NCBI GenBank assembly: GCA_001724025.1
Contig: MEDJ01000020.1
Span: forward strand, 1-64,000
Reading direction: 5' to 3'
Length of the DNA: 64,000 nt
From: Acidobacteria bacterium SCN 69-37
GTDB lineage: Bacteria > Acidobacteriota > Vicinamibacteria > Vicinamibacterales > SCN-69-37
In this document: positions 16,991 through 27,730 of the stretch, one piece after another
Position numbering within the stretch: position 1 is the stretch's first letter
How the letters are laid out: the number at the start of each line of letters is the position of its first letter
Translations under genes and position numbers: made by a program
The notes under the pieces: model-generated
Databases searched by the model: none
Told to the model about the DNA's origin: nothing
The model's input: the letters and a program-made list of their open reading frames with translations, nothing else

Positions 16991-19714
16991 ATGCGACGGA
17001 TGCGGGCATGGCTGAATGCGATGTTGACGCAGTGGCGGCAGCGGCGGCGTGTCGAGCATGAACTCGACGACGAACTGCACTATCACGTTGCACAGGAAAC
17101 GGCAGCCAACGTGGCCCGTGGCCTGGCACCCGATGAGGCACGCCGCGCGGCGCTGCGCGATCTCGGCGGCCTCACGCAGACGCGCGACTCGGTCCGCGAC
17201 GTGCGCGCGACGTGGATCGACAGGCGCACCGGCGACGTCCGCGTGGCGTGGCGCCATCTGGTGCGCGACGCGCGCGCCCATACGCTGCTCGTGACCGCGA
17301 CGCTGGCCGTCGGCCTCGGCGGCGCGGCCGCCATCTTCGCGCTCGCTGATTCGGTGGTGTGGCATCCGACGCCCTTCCCGGAGGTCGATCGGCTCGTGCG
17401 GATCTCGACAGAACTGCCGCCCGAGAACGGATCGTTCCGCACGACGACTGCGTCGCCCGAGCAGGTGCTGGCGTGGCGCGATCAGCGCGATCTGTTTGAC
17501 CAGGTGGAGGCCTACCAGGCAGTCACGCTCGTGTATCAGGCCGCCGCGGAGGCGCACCTGGTGCGTGGCGCCAGCGTCACGCCGGGCCTGCTGCGGCTGG
17601 CCGGATTGATGCCGCAGGCCGGGCGCATCTTCAGCGACGAGGAGGCGTTGCCCGGAATGAACCGCGTCGTGGTCGTCAGCTACGAGTTCTGTGTTCAGCA
17701 CCTCGGACGAGCGGACGCCGTCGTCGGAGGCTCGATCGAGCTCGATAGCATTGCGTACCGCGTCGTTGGTGTGGCACCGCGGTCGTTCCGGTTTCCCGAT
17801 GCCGGCACGCGGATCTGGATTCCGGAAACGCTCGCCCCTCCCGATGTGGCCGGCGGCGATCCGAATCGGATCGCCGGATTCGGCCTTGTCGCGGGCTTCA
17901 GCAGCATGCTCAGGCCCATCGCGAAACTCTCATCGCGTGACAACGCGACATTCGATCAGATCGACGCCCAGGTGCAGGCACGAGGTGCGGCCGTGAACGA
18001 GGCGGCCGGATCGACAGCCAGGAGCGCGGGACTGGAGCCGCTCGCCGGCGCCGCCGGCCAGCGCGCGCGCCGCATCGTCGGCCTCCTTGGTGCTGGCGCG
18101 GCCGGTCTGCTCCTCGTGATCATCGTCAACGCGTCGGCCCTGATGATCTCGCGCGGCCTCGCGCGTCGGCCCATGTGGACGATGAAGGCGGCGCTCGGTG
18201 CAAGCCGCGCCACACTCGTCCGCGAGGTGATGGTCGAGCAGGCTGGCCTCGGCGCCATCGCGTGCGCAGGCGCCGTCGCGGTCGCCGTTGCGCTGGTCGC
18301 TGTGTTGCCGACAGCGATGCCGGGAGCCGTGATCAGTTCGCTCAATCCGATCGACTTCGACGCGAGAACGGCGGCGTTTGTCGTGGCCGCGTCCATCGTC
18401 GCGATCGTCATCGCCAGCGTGCCGATGTGCGTGATGGCTGCGTCGACGAGCCGCCACCTGGCTCTGCGCGAATCCGGCCGCCGCGTCTCGTCATCACGAT
18501 CCACGCGTCGCGTCGGTCGCGCGCTCATCGCGATCGAGGTCGCGCTTTCGCTGACGCTCGTGATCGGCACCGCGCTCATGGGGCGCAGCCTGCTCGCACT
18601 GCAGGCCGTGGATCGAGGATTCCGGACGGACGGCGTCGTCGCTCTCAATGTGGCGCTGCCAGCGTCTGGCTACACCTCCATGGCGGCGCGCGAGCAGTTC
18701 GTGACCGACGCGCTGGCCGTCGTGGCCTCGACGCCCGGTGTCGAAGGCGTGTCGTCTGGTGCGCTACCGCCCGGGGCGTCGATGAAACGGCTCGGGGTCC
18801 GCATGAGTGACGAGGGGCGCGCACCGGCGGAGGGAGCGCTCGACGTCATGCTCTTCGAGGTACGCCCCGGTTTCTTCGACGTCCTCGAGATGCCGGTGCT
18901 GGCCGGACGACCGTTCACCGACGCCGACGATCCGGCGGAGGCCGTTGTCGTCAACGAGGCGTTCGCAAGAACGTACTGGGCTGACGCCGAGGCCGCCGTT
19001 GGCCGTCGCTTTCAGACGGGATTCGAGGCCGGGACGTGGCGCACGGTCGTTGGCGTAGTCGGCAATGTGCGGAGCCTCGCGCCCGACGCGCGGGACTCCG
19101 AGCCGCAGGCGTACGTCCGCGCGGGCGTCTATCACATGGACATTGCCGTGGGCTTCACCAGCATCTCCACGCTTGCCGACGAGCGGACGTTCGTCGCGCG
19201 GCTGTCGGGCGACGGCGCCACGGCGCGCGATCTCGCCGCGGCCATCACCGGCATCGATCGCACGGTTGTCGTGCGTGGCATCGAGTCTGTGGACGACATC
19301 GCGCGGCGCGAATCGGCGTCCATGCGCTTCGTCTTCATGCTGGTGTCAACGTTCGGCGTGCTCGCACTCGTCGTCTCGACGATGGGGCTGTATGGGTTGC
19401 TGGCGCACGAAGTGGCGCGGCAGCGGCACGAGATTGGTGTACGCCTCGCGCTCGGCGCGTCCACACCCGCCATCGGCCGCCGCATTGTCGGTCGCGCGCT
19501 GGCGGTGACCATGGTCGGTCTTGGCACTGGCCTGTTGATCGCCGTGGCATCCGTCGACCTGATCCGATCGGAGCTCTACGTCATCTCCCCGTTCGACACG
19601 CCGTCGGTTGCGATCGCCTGCGCCGCCCTGGTGGTTGCCGCGCTGGCCGCCAGCTGGCGCCCGGCCGCGCGCGCCATGCACGTCGATCCGGTGGAGTTGT
19701 TGAGGGCAGAGTAG
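16991..19714 (+). CDS. ADOP-family MacB/FtsX-like permease
   Basis: This 907-residue permease has the layout of acidobacterial duplicated orphan permeases: an N-terminal cytosolic helical segment (WRQRRRVEHELDDELHYHV), TM1 (LLVTATLAVGLGGAAAIFAL), a MacB_PCD periplasmic domain, a first FtsX module (~370-480), a linker, then TM (VGRALIAIEVALSLTLVIGTAL), a second periplasmic domain and a C-terminal FtsX module (FMLVSTFGVLALVVSTMGLYG). There is no ATPase gene next to it, and the PadR-type regulator often found beside ADOPs is absent. RBS GGGGAGGG precedes ATG 16991. Substrate unknown. Confidence 0.9.
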   Translation: MRRMRAWLNAMLTQWRQRRRVEHELDDELHYHVAQETAANVARGLAPDEARRAALRDLGGLTQTRDSVRDVRATWIDRRTGDVRVAWRHLVRDARAHTLLVTATLAVGLGGAAAIFALADSVVWHPTPFPEVDRLVRISTELPPENGSFRTTTASPEQVLAWRDQRDLFDQVEAYQAVTLVYQAAAEAHLVRGASVTPGLLRLAGLMPQAGRIFSDEEALPGMNRVVVVSYEFCVQHLGRADAVVGGSIELDSIAYRVVGVAPRSFRFPDAGTRIWIPETLAPPDVAGGDPNRIAGFGLVAGFSSMLRPIAKLSSRDNATFDQIDAQVQARGAAVNEAAGSTARSAGLEPLAGAAGQRARRIVGLLGAGAAGLLLVIIVNASALMISRGLARRPMWTMKAALGASRATLVREVMVEQAGLGAIACAGAVAVAVALVAVLPTAMPGAVISSLNPIDFDARTAAFVVAASIVAIVIASVPMCVMAASTSRHLALRESGRRVSSSRSTRRVGRALIAIEVALSLTLVIGTALMGRSLLALQAVDRGFRTDGVVALNVALPASGYTSMAAREQFVTDALAVVASTPGVEGVSSGALPPGASMKRLGVRMSDEGRAPAEGALDVMLFEVRPGFFDVLEMPVLAGRPFTDADDPAEAVVVNEAFARTYWADAEAAVGRRFQTGFEAGTWRTVVGVVGNVRSLAPDARDSEPQAYVRAGVYHMDIAVGFTSISTLADERTFVARLSGDGATARDLAAAITGIDRTVVVRGIESVDDIARRESASMRFVFMLVSTFGVLALVVSTMGLYGLLAHEVARQRHEIGVRLALGASTPAIGRRIVGRALAVTMVGLGTGLLIAVASVDLIRSELYVISPFDTPSVAIACAALVVAALAASWRPAARAMHVDPVELLRAE

Positions 19715-19724
19715 ATTCGAGCAC

Positions 19725-19895
19725 CGACTACCGACTACCGACTGCCGGGACTGCATCAAGGCACCCTGCCCACGACGCTTGTCCCCCGGGTCTGAAGACC
19801 CGGGGCTCCGAAGATCTGTGACCGGTAGCCGGTCGTCGGTTGTCGGCCACCCGTCGCCGCGCCGCGTGCCGCCTGCCGCGCGCCGCCTGCCAGCG
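19725..19895. repeat. Short tandem repeats and one hairpin element
   Basis: Just after the permease stop the unit CGACTAC(C) repeats three times (19727-19745). A hairpin CCCCGGGTC (19784-19792), loop TGAA, GACCCGGGG (19797-19805) follows. Its 3' flank GCTCCGAAGATC is shared with the 16891 copy. The last part is a CCGCC-rich stretch. No gene is seen here. Confidence 0.6.
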
Positions 19896-21473
19896 TCAGT
19901 ACTCGCCCGTATTACTCACGAACGCCACAGTCTTCCCGTCCGGCGACCACGATGGCACGTTGATCGTGCCCTGGCCGCCGTAGACGTACGCGACGACCCG
20001 CGCGGGACCGCCGTCGATGGGCATGTGCCTCAGGTACACGTGCTTGTAGTACGGGTGCTCGGCCGGCTCGATGTCCGGCGGGAACGCGATGTAGACGAGG
20101 GACTTCCCGTCCGGCGCGATGTGGGCGAACCAGTTGTTGTATTCGTCGTGCGTGATCTGTTCGGGGGTGTCGCCTGTCGGTCCCATGCGCCAGATCTGCA
20201 TCGTCCCGCTGCGCATCGAGTTGAAATAGATGTACCGCCCATCGGGCGTGTACTCCGGCCCATCGTCGAGCCCGGGATGCCGCGTGAGGTTCTCTTCGGG
20301 ACCGCTGCCGTCGGACGGAATGCGGTAGATCTCGAACTCGCCATTGCGGCCGCCGGTGTAGACCAGCCACTTCGCATCAGGCGACCAGCCGTGCAGGTAC
20401 GACGGCGCCAGCGTCGTGATCCGCTTCGGTGTGCCGCCGGTCACGGGCACGGTATAGATCGTCGAGCCCACGCCCTGAAGACTCTGATCGCTGATGCCGA
20501 GCATGGTGCCGTCGAACGACAGCACGTGATCGTTGTTGTTGCGGAGGTTCGTGCCCGTGTCGATGAGGGTGGTCTGGCGCGTGAGCAGATCGAACCGGTG
20601 CAGCCGGCCGCGATGGTCGGCGTTGGTGCCGCTCGTGTTGTAGATGAGCGCGCGGCCGTCGGTCGTCCAGTTCGGCGCCTCGTACGGCAGCCCCTGCGGT
20701 GACCGGTGCAGCACCTCGCGCCGGCCGGTTTCGATGTCGAGCGTTTCGAGCACGGCGCCGATGTAGTCGCGATACGGCTGGAAGTCGGCGGCAGCCGGTC
20801 GCGTGAACCGGACGTTGGTGAACGTCGCCTGCTCGATCGTGTCCGCGTTGTGCGAACAGAGGAAGAGGCCGACGTAGACCTCGTCGCCGAGATCGATGTC
20901 CGCGATCTCCGACGAGATGAATGTATCGCCGAACCGTGCGACGGACATGATGTAGGTGCCGCCGCGTCGCTCGATCTGCACGACATCGGCACCCTTGACC
21001 GTTGATTCGATCTGTTCGGTGATCGCGCCCGGCGTCCGCCGGAACTGCAGCGAGATCAGGCCATCGCCGTGAATGGCGCCGTCCACATACGGCGCGTCGT
21101 CGTCGAGCGTCTTCCGGATGATGACGCCGGCCTTGCGGTGCGGATCGACGCCGTCGCCATGAAACGCGATGCGCGTGTGCAGGATGAAGTCGCCCGTCAT
21201 CTTCCGCCACGCGAACTGGAACTCGTCGCGTTCGGCCCACATGTTCTGCCCGCCGGCCGCGAGCGTGTACGCCTGTGTGGCGCCGTTGTAGACCGACGAT
21301 CCCGCGAGCGCCGGGCGACCGACGTCACCGGTGCCCTGGAAGAGTCCCACTGGCCAGATCGACGCCGCAGGCACCGACTGGCCGGAGATGGCCGTGCCCG
21401 CCGCAACGGCCAGCGCCGCGACGAGAGAGAGACACGCGACGACAGGCAAGGGACGGGACACGGGAACCTCCAT
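19896..21473 (-). CDS. Secreted TolB-like beta-propeller protein with N-terminal lectin-like domain
   Basis: This ~525-residue exported protein has signal peptide LPVVACLSLVAALAVAAGTA. The N-terminal ~200 residues look like a laminin-G/DUF1349-type beta sandwich (DFILHTRIAFHGDGVDPH, KAGVIIRKTLDDDAPYVDGA). The C-terminal half carries PD40/WD40-like TolB repeats: SPDAKWLVYTGG, TPDGRYIYFNS, APDGKSLVYIAF and SPDGKTVAFVSN. ATG 21473 is used here, but the in-frame GTG 21461 has the better ribosome-binding site (GGAGG 5 nt upstream) and may be the true start. Probably periplasmic; ligand unknown. Confidence 0.82.
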   Translation of the reverse strand: MEVPVSRPLPVVACLSLVAALAVAAGTAISGQSVPAASIWPVGLFQGTGDVGRPALAGSSVYNGATQAYTLAAGGQNMWAERDEFQFAWRKMTGDFILHTRIAFHGDGVDPHRKAGVIIRKTLDDDAPYVDGAIHGDGLISLQFRRTPGAITEQIESTVKGADVVQIERRGGTYIMSVARFGDTFISSEIADIDLGDEVYVGLFLCSHNADTIEQATFTNVRFTRPAAADFQPYRDYIGAVLETLDIETGRREVLHRSPQGLPYEAPNWTTDGRALIYNTSGTNADHRGRLHRFDLLTRQTTLIDTGTNLRNNNDHVLSFDGTMLGISDQSLQGVGSTIYTVPVTGGTPKRITTLAPSYLHGWSPDAKWLVYTGGRNGEFEIYRIPSDGSGPEENLTRHPGLDDGPEYTPDGRYIYFNSMRSGTMQIWRMGPTGDTPEQITHDEYNNWFAHIAPDGKSLVYIAFPPDIEPAEHPYYKHVYLRHMPIDGGPARVVAYVYGGQGTINVPSWSPDGKTVAFVSNTGEY

Positions 21474-21514
21474 CTCGATCGGACGACAGGAAATGGTAGA
21501 TCGACCTGTCTGAT

Positions 21515-21611
21515 AGGTGGAAGGAGGCTGGGAGGCGGCAGGCGGGGAGGAGGCCGGAAGGCCGCCAGGCGAAGGCCGTCCGTCGGAGCCCTGGGGCTTC
21601 AGCCCCAGGGG
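21515..21611. repeat. G/A repeat plus single hairpin element
   Basis: 21515-21575 is a G/A-rich copy (GGAGGCTGGGAGGCGGCAGG). The hairpin that follows is CCCTGGGGC (21589-21597), loop TTCA, GCCCCAGGG (21602-21610), with the stem seen at 8071-8092 in the opposite orientation. Beyond it (21620-21710) are short degenerate repeats of GGCTACGGG/GAGGCGAC. No gene is seen in 21474-21723. Confidence 0.7.
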
Positions 21612-21723
21612 ACGGCTCCCAGCAGGCGACAAGGCCACGAGGCGACGAGGCTACTGGGCTACGGGCGACACAGCTACGAGGCTACGGGAGCCACAAGGCT
21701 ACGGACCACGCGGCCGCGGCGCG

Positions 21724-21966
21724 TCAGGGCGCCGTCGGGTCGGGGCGGAGTGAGCAACGCTGGAGTCGCGAGGGGAGTTTCGCGGCGACCTTGCCCCAGA
21801 GCCGGGAATCGGTACTCACGAGCGCGTCGATCTCGCCCGCCGTCAGTTCGCACCCCTGCTCGGACAGCGCCGCCAGCGTCTCGAACGGCGCCTGTGAGAA
21901 GCGACGACGCAGTTCCTCGTCGGTCACGAGCCGGCCGATGAGCAATTCGACGTGGCGTTGCGACAT
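21724..21966 (-). CDS. Small Os1348/NHLP-clan-like protein
   Basis: This 80-residue protein begins MSQRHVELLIGRLVTDEELR and continues RRFSQAPFETLAALSEQGCEL and TAGEIDALVSTD. The pattern resembles Nif11/NHLP leader peptides and the Os1348-type small proteins related to RiPP precursor leaders. A basic tail follows (KLPSRLQRCSLRPDPTAP). No modification enzyme or peptidase-transporter gene is in the window. RBS GGGGACC precedes the ATG. The family recall is from sequence pattern only; an independent small regulatory role is equally possible. Confidence 0.6.
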   Translation of the reverse strand: MSQRHVELLIGRLVTDEELRRRFSQAPFETLAALSEQGCELTAGEIDALVSTDSRLWGKVAAKLPSRLQRCSLRPDPTAP

Positions 21967-21990
21967 GGCGGTCCCCTCGCGATCCGGTAG

Positions 21991-23394
21991 CTAGTCCTGC
22001 CAGCCGCCGCCGAGCGCGCGATAGATTTCGACGAACGTCGTCAGTTCGCCGAGGCGCGCGCGCACCAGCCCCAGCTCGGCGTCGAACAGCCGCGTATCGC
22101 TGTCGAGCACGTCGAGGTAGCTGCTGGCGCCGCCCTGATAGCGCAGATCGGCCAGCCGCCTGGCGTCGCGCGCGGCGTCCACGAGCGATTCCTGCACCGC
22201 GCGCAGCTCCTGCGTCTGCTGATACCCGACGAGCGCGTCGGACACCTCGCGGAACGCCTGCTGCACGGTCTGGCGATAGGCGAGCTCGGCTTCCTCCCGT
22301 CTCGCTTCGGCCAGCGCCACCTGCGATCGCGTCCGGCCCGCGTTGAAGACCGGCTGGACGGCCGAGGCCGCCGCCGTCCAGGCGCCCGCCGCGCCAGTGA
22401 ACAGCGCCGACAGCGCGGTGCTGGCCACGCCGCCCGACCCGGTCAGCGCGATCCGCGGAAAGTACGCTGCTTTCGCCACGCCGATCCCGGCATTGGCCGC
22501 GATGATCTGCTGCTCGGCGATCCGCACGTCGGGCCGGCGCTCGATCAGGTCGGACGGCAGCCCGGCCGGCACCACGGGCGCGTGCGGCTGATCGGTCAGC
22601 GCGCGGCCCCGCGCGACGGGGCCGGGATCGCGGCCCACGAGCACGCTCAACAGGTTCTCCTGCTGCGCCGTCAGCCGATCGAGGTCGACGAGACGCGCAC
22701 GCGCGCCGAGCACGAGCTGCTCGGCCTGCCGGACGTCGACGAGCGACGTGGCGCCGCCGCGCTCGCGCACCTGCGTCAGGCGCAGCGACTCCTGGCGCGT
22801 CTCGATCGTGCGCTGCGCGATCTCGCGTTCCAGGTCGAGCGCGCGCAGCGTGTAGTACGCCGACGCCACGCGACTGACGAGGCTCGCCGCCACCGCGTGG
22901 CGTCCCCACTCGGTCGCGATCAGCTGGGCGCGGGCCGACTCGGTCGCACGCCGGTAGCGACCCCAGAAGTCCAGATCCCAGCTGGCCGTCCCGCCAAGCT
23001 GGATGACGCCCGCCGTGCGCGCGTCGCCCGTGCTCGACTGCAGCGACGAGCGCTGGCCCTGGCCCACGGCCTGCGCGTCGACCGTGGGGAACTGGTTCGA
23101 TCGCGTCACGCCGAAGGTGGCCTCGGCCTGGGCGATGCGCGCGGCCGCGATGCGCACGTCGTAGTTCTCGCGCAGTGCGGTCCCGATCAGCTCCTGCAAG
23201 GGCTCGTCGACGAACACGGTGGCCCAGTGCGTCTCGGCCAGGGCGGGGGCCGTGGCGTCAGGCGCGGCCTCGGCGCCGCGAAACATGGCGGGCGGCGTTA
23301 CGTCGGGGCGTGTGTAGTCGGGACCGACGGTTGCGCACGCCGACGTCGTCAGCAGGGCGACCGCCACGGCGAGCGGGTATCCACGGCGCATCAT
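21991..23394 (-). CDS. oprN: NodT/OprM-type outer-membrane efflux lipoprotein
   Basis: This 467-residue outer-membrane factor has a lipoprotein signal ([20 protein letters not shown], lipobox TSAC) and the classical start [10 protein letters not shown]. Two OEP repeats contain ANQFPTVDA-like ([14 protein letters not shown]), [39 protein letters not shown] and [18 protein letters not shown]. It forms the exit duct of the tripartite pump with the two preceding genes. Its ATG overlaps the stop of the RND gene (ATGA, 23391-23394). Confidence 0.93.
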   Translation of the reverse strand: MMRRGYPLAVAVALLTTSACATVGPDYTRPDVTPPAMFRGAEAAPDATAPALAETHWATVFVDEPLQELIGTALRENYDVRIAAARIAQAEATFGVTRSNQFPTVDAQAVGQGQRSSLQSSTGDARTAGVIQLGGTASWDLDFWGRYRRATESARAQLIATEWGRHAVAASLVSRVASAYYTLRALDLEREIAQRTIETRQESLRLTQVRERGGATSLVDVRQAEQLVLGARARLVDLDRLTAQQENLLSVLVGRDPGPVARGRALTDQPHAPVVPAGLPSDLIERRPDVRIAEQQIIAANAGIGVAKAAYFPRIALTGSGGVASTALSALFTGAAGAWTAAASAVQPVFNAGRTRSQVALAEARREEAELAYRQTVQQAFREVSDALVGYQQTQELRAVQESLVDAARDARRLADLRYQGGASSYLDVLDSDTRLFDAELGLVRARLGELTTFVEIYRALGGGWQD

Positions 23395-26300
23395 GCCGTC
23401 TCCTCGGGAACGAGATCCGTCGGCTGGTGCGTGCGTCGGGCGCCGAGGCGCTCGATGACCACGAAGAGCAGCGGGATCAGGAAGATGGCGATGAGCGTCG
23501 CCGTCAGCATGCCAGCCACGACAACCGTGCCCAGGATGCGCCGGGCCGCGGCGCCCGATCCGGACGCGGTCAGCAGCGGGACACAGCCGAGGATGAACGC
23601 GAACGACGTCATCAGGATCGGCCGCAGGCGCAGGCGCGCGCCGCCGAGGGCCGCGTCGACGATGTTCGCCCCGCGTTCGAGCTCGATCTTCGCGAATTCG
23701 ACGATGAGAATCGCGTTCTTCGCGGCCAGGCCGATGAGCACGATGATGCCGATCTGGCCGTAGACGTCGAGATCGTAGCCGCGTAAGACCAGCCCCACGA
23801 ACGCGCCGAACACGGCCACGGGCACGGTGAGCAGCACCGAGAACGGCAGCGACCAGCTCTCGTAGAGCGCGGCCAGGATCAGGAACACGAAGACGAGCGA
23901 CAGCACGAAGATCGTGTTGGCCGTTCCCGATGCCGCGCGTTCCTGGTACGACAGATCGGACCAGTCGTAGCTCATCTCGCGCGGCAGGGTCTCGCGCGCC
24001 ACGGCCTCGAGCGCGGCCATGGCCTGGCCCGAACTGTAGCCGGGCGCGGATCCACCGGTGACCTGTACCGCGCGATAGACGTTGAAGCGCGTGGTGAACT
24101 GCGGCCCGAATGCCGGCTCGGTCGTCTGCACCGACGAGAGCGGCACCATGTCGCCCGCGGCGTTGCGCACGTAGAACTGGCCGATCTGTTCCGGCACGCT
24201 CCTGTCACTGCCCTCGGCCTGCACGAACACGCGCCACTGGCGGCCGAAGCGGTTGAACTGGTTCACGTACAGCCCGCCGAGGTACGCCTGCATCGTCTGG
24301 TAGACGTCGCCGATGGCGACCCCCTGGCGCAGGGCCTTGTCGCGGTCGACGTCGGCAAAGATCTGCGGCACCGACGCGACGAAGGGCGAGGTCACGCCGG
24401 CCAGCTCGGGCCGCTGCCGCGCGGCGGCCAGGAACTTCTGCAGGTTCTCGTCGAGGAAGTCGATCGATCCGCCGCTGCGATCCTGCAGCCACATCGAGAA
24501 CCCGCCCTGGCTGCCGAGGCCGGGAATCGACGGCGGCATGATGGCCACGGCCACCGCTTCCGGAATCGTCGCGCGCATCTCGCGATTGAGCCGATCGACA
24601 ATCGCGCGCGCGTGCAGCTCCGGACGGCCGCGTTCCTCCCACGGCGACAGCCCGACGAAGTAGAAGGCCGTGTTCGACGCCGTCACGCGCGTCAGCAGGC
24701 TGAAGCCGACGATGGTGTTGAAGTTGGCCACGCCCTCGGTCTCGCGCAGCAGCGCGTCGACCTTGCGCGCCACCGCGTCGGTCCGCGCAATCGACGACGC
24801 CGGCGGCAGCTGGATGTTGAGCAGCGCGTAGCCGTAGTCCTCCTCGGGCAGGAAGCTCGTCGGCAGCTGTCGGCCCATCGCGCCACTGACGATCCAGAAG
24901 GCGAGCAGGACGCCGAGTCCGACGAGCGGCAATCGGATCAGCCGATGGCTCAACGTCACGTACCCATGCGTCGTTCGCTCGAGCCACCGGTTGAACGTGT
25001 CGAAGACGCGGCGGAGCGGTCCCTTCGACGCGCGCCGGGGCCGCAGCAGCATGGCGGAGAGCGCGGGCGAGAGCGTCAGCGCGTTGATTGTCGAGATCAG
25101 CACTGAGACGGCAATCGTGATGGCGAACTGCTGGTTGAGCAGGCCCGTGATGCCGCCCGTCATGCCGACGGGGATGAACACCGCGGCCAGGATCAGCGCG
25201 ATGCCGATCATCGGGCCCGACACTTCCTCCATCGCCCTGAGCGTGGCCTCGCGCGGGGCCATGCCCTGCTCGATGTGGTGCTCGACCGCCTCGACGACGA
25301 TGATCGCGTTGTCGACGACGAGCCCGATAGCGAGCACCAGGCCGAACAGCGACAGGGTGTTGATCGAGAAGCCGAGCATCGGGAACACGGCGAACGTGCC
25401 GATGAGCGACACCGGCACCGCGAGCATCGGGATGAGCGTGGCGCGCCAGTTCTGCAGGAACAGGTAGACGACCAGGACGACCAGGACGAGCGCCTCGACG
25501 AGCGTCTTGACGATCTCGCGGATGCCCTCGGAGACCGGCAGTGTCGTGTCGAGCGTGTAGGTGTAGTCCACGTTGGCGGGGAAGCGCTCGCGCAGCGTCT
25601 CCATCTGCGCGCGCACGCCCTGGGCCACGGCCAGCGCGTTCGATCCCGGCGCCTGGAACACGCCGATGCCGATGCCCGGCTGCCCGTTCACGCGGCCGAT
25701 CTGCTGGTAGCTCAGCGCGCCGAGTTCGATGCGTGCCACGTCCTTCAGTCGCACGAGCGATCCATCGGGGTTCGACCGCAGCACGACGTCGCCGAACGCT
25801 TCCTCGGTCTGCAGGCGGCCCGCCGATCGGACCGTGTAGGTCATTTCCTGCCCGGTCGGCACGGGAGCGGCGCCGATCTGGCCCGACGGGTTCACGGCGC
25901 TCTGCTGCCGCACGGCAGCCGTCACGTCGGGGACCGTCAGGCCGAGCGTGGCCATGCGCGAGGGCTCGAGCCAGATGCGCATGGCGTAGTCGCCGGCGCC
26001 GAAGATACGAACCTCGCCCACGCCGGGCACGCGGTAGAGCGCATCGACGATGTTGATGTTGGCGTAGTTGGCGAGGAACAGGGCGTCGTACGCGTTGGTC
26101 GGCGAGAACAGCGAGACGATCATCATCGGCAGGCCCGTCGATTTGCGCATCGTCAGGCCGTACTGCGTGACCTCGGTCGGCAGGTTCGGCTGCGCCTGCG
26201 CCATGCGGTTCTGCACGTTCACCTGATCGATGTTCGGATCGGTGTCGATGTCGAACGTCACCGTCAGCTGCACGGTGCCGTCGTTGCCGTTGGTCGACTG

Positions 26301-26534
26301 CATGTAGAGCATGTCGTCGACGCCGTTGACCTGCTGCTCGAGCGGCGTGGCCACCGACTGCTCGATGGTCACCGCGTCGGCGCCGGTGTAGGTGCCCGTC
26401 ACGATGATCTGCGGCGGCACGATGTTCGGGAACTGCGCGACGGGCAGGCCCCGCATCGCGATGAGGCCGGCGAAGACGGTGACGAGCGCGATGACGATGG
26501 CGACGATGGGCCGTCGCACGAAGAAGGCGGCCAT
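23391..26534 (-). CDS. mexF: HAE1-family multidrug RND permease
   Basis: This 1047-residue inner-membrane proton/drug antiporter has a TM1 region [20 protein letters not shown], porter domains, [20 protein letters not shown] (TM4) and [11 protein letters not shown] (TM10 Lys). It ends in an Arg-rich tail after [14 protein letters not shown]. In AcrB, TM4 carries two acidic relay residues (VDDA). Here the second is Asn (VDNA), which is visible in the sequence. The gene lies between adaptor (4 nt gap) and outer-membrane factor (4 nt overlap). Substrate unknown; organic compounds are likely from the family. Confidence 0.93.
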   Translation of the reverse strand: MAAFFVRRPIVAIVIALVTVFAGLIAMRGLPVAQFPNIVPPQIIVTGTYTGADAVTIEQSVATPLEQQVNGVDDMLYMQSTNGNDGTVQLTVTFDIDTDPNIDQVNVQNRMAQAQPNLPTEVTQYGLTMRKSTGLPMMIVSLFSPTNAYDALFLANYANINIVDALYRVPGVGEVRIFGAGDYAMRIWLEPSRMATLGLTVPDVTAAVRQQSAVNPSGQIGAAPVPTGQEMTYTVRSAGRLQTEEAFGDVVLRSNPDGSLVRLKDVARIELGALSYQQIGRVNGQPGIGIGVFQAPGSNALAVAQGVRAQMETLRERFPANVDYTYTLDTTLPVSEGIREIVKTLVEALVLVVLVVYLFLQNWRATLIPMLAVPVSLIGTFAVFPMLGFSINTLSLFGLVLAIGLVVDNAIIVVEAVEHHIEQGMAPREATLRAMEEVSGPMIGIALILAAVFIPVGMTGGITGLLNQQFAITIAVSVLISTINALTLSPALSAMLLRPRRASKGPLRRVFDTFNRWLERTTHGYVTLSHRLIRLPLVGLGVLLAFWIVSGAMGRQLPTSFLPEEDYGYALLNIQLPPASSIARTDAVARKVDALLRETEGVANFNTIVGFSLLTRVTASNTAFYFVGLSPWEERGRPELHARAIVDRLNREMRATIPEAVAVAIMPPSIPGLGSQGGFSMWLQDRSGGSIDFLDENLQKFLAAARQRPELAGVTSPFVASVPQIFADVDRDKALRQGVAIGDVYQTMQAYLGGLYVNQFNRFGRQWRVFVQAEGSDRSVPEQIGQFYVRNAAGDMVPLSSVQTTEPAFGPQFTTRFNVYRAVQVTGGSAPGYSSGQAMAALEAVARETLPREMSYDWSDLSYQERAASGTANTIFVLSLVFVFLILAALYESWSLPFSVLLTVPVAVFGAFVGLVLRGYDLDVYGQIGIIVLIGLAAKNAILIVEFAKIELERGANIVDAALGGARLRLRPILMTSFAFILGCVPLLTASGSGAAARRILGTVVVAGMLTATLIAIFLIPLLFVVIERLGARRTHQPTDLVPEETA

Positions 26535-26538
26535 GACG

Positions 26539-27699
26539 TCAGTCTCCCTGCCGGGCGGAGGCGGCGTCGGTGTCCGCGGTGTAGGGGCGCACGTCGACCG
26601 CCGTGCCGGGCGCCAGCTGCGGGGCGTCGACGATCACGCGCGCGCCGGCCTCGAGGCCGCTCGTCACGATGCGCCGCGCCCCCACACGGCTGCCGAGGAC
26701 CACGCTGGCCAGGTGGACCGTGCCGTCGGCGCCGACGACGCGCAGCTCGCTGCGGCCCTGCGTCTCGCTGATTGCGCGCTGCGGCACCAGCAGCGCGTTG
26801 TCGACGGTGGTCGTCTCGGCCTGGACGCGGCCGTACTGGCCCGGCCGCAGCACGTGGCGGGGGTTGGGGAACGTCGCGCTGATGCGCATGGTGCCGGTCC
26901 TGGGATCGATCTGGCGATCGGCGGCGAGGAACTGGCCGCGTGCCGGGTACTCGCTGCCGTCGGCCAGCGTCAGTCGCAGGCCACCGCTCGACGACCAGAG
27001 CCGCGCGTCCGCGCGGTTGAGGTCCTCGGCGACGCGCAGGTATTCCTGCTCGCTCAGTGAGAAGAACGCCCGGATCGGATCGACCTGCGACACCGTCGTC
27101 AGGAGCGTCGAGGGGCTGACGAGGTCGCCGATCTGCGCCGTGGCAATGGCGGCGACGCCGTCGACGAGCGAGCGCACGCGGGTGAACTCCACGTTCAACG
27201 CGGCCGTGTCGACGGCCGCCTGGGCGGACTTGACCGCGGCCTGCGCGGCCAGATGCCCCTGGATGTCGTTGTCGAGCTGGCTCTGCGGAATGGCCCGTTC
27301 ACGCGCCAGCGGCGTGTCGCGTTCCACGTCGCGCGCCGCGCGTCCCAGCTCGGCCTCGGCCTGCGCCAGGTGGGCCTGGGCCTGGGCGAGGGCCGCCTCG
27401 AACGGCCGCGGATCGATCTCGAACAGCACCTCGCCGCGCCGCACGCGCGCGCCGTCGCGATAGAGCCGCCGCGTCAGGTAGCCGGACACCTGCGGGCGGA
27501 TCTGGGCGTTGACGAGCCCGTCGAGCGTGGCCACCCATTCGCTGGCCACCGAAACCGTTTCGGGCCGGACCTCGACGACCGACACGACAGGGACGGCCGG
27601 CGGCGGCGCGGGGGCGGCGTCGCTCGACGCGCCGCAGGCCTGGGTGAGCGGGAGCGCACCGGCAAGGAGCAGCAAGGACAAAGAAGACCGCAGCGTCAT
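26539..27699 (-). CDS. mexE: RND periplasmic adaptor lipoprotein (MexE/AcrA type)
   Basis: This 386-residue membrane fusion protein has signal [20 protein letters not shown] with lipobox Cys 22 and the adaptor landmarks [21 protein letters not shown] (lipoyl), a helical hairpin rich in Ala and Gln ([20 protein letters not shown]), [20 protein letters not shown] and [16 protein letters not shown] (barrel). It is the first gene of the efflux operon and is divergent from a sigma-54 activator. A -24/-12-like sequence sits only a few nt upstream of the ATG. Confidence 0.92.
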   Translation of the reverse strand: MTLRSSLSLLLLAGALPLTQACGASSDAAPAPPPAVPVVSVVEVRPETVSVASEWVATLDGLVNAQIRPQVSGYLTRRLYRDGARVRRGEVLFEIDPRPFEAALAQAQAHLAQAEAELGRAARDVERDTPLARERAIPQSQLDNDIQGHLAAQAAVKSAQAAVDTAALNVEFTRVRSLVDGVAAIATAQIGDLVSPSTLLTTVSQVDPIRAFFSLSEQEYLRVAEDLNRADARLWSSSGGLRLTLADGSEYPARGQFLAADRQIDPRTGTMRISATFPNPRHVLRPGQYGRVQAETTTVDNALLVPQRAISETQGRSELRVVGADGTVHLASVVLGSRVGARRIVTSGLEAGARVIVDAPQLAPGTAVDVRPYTADTDAASARQGD

Positions 27700-27713
27700 G
27701 GTGGTCCGAACAA

Positions 27714-27730
27714 GGCAAGCCAGGGGCCAG
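27714..27730 (-). promoter_or_regulatory. Candidate sigma-54 (-24/-12) promoter
   Basis: On the minus strand the sequence CTGGCCCCTGGCTTGCC has TGGC and TTGC elements with the exact sigma-54 spacing (GG and GC dinucleotides 10 nt apart). It lies before the efflux operon and opposite a gene for a sigma-54 activator. A weak point is that transcription would start near 27704, leaving only ~5 nt of leader before ATG 27699. Confidence 0.35.
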
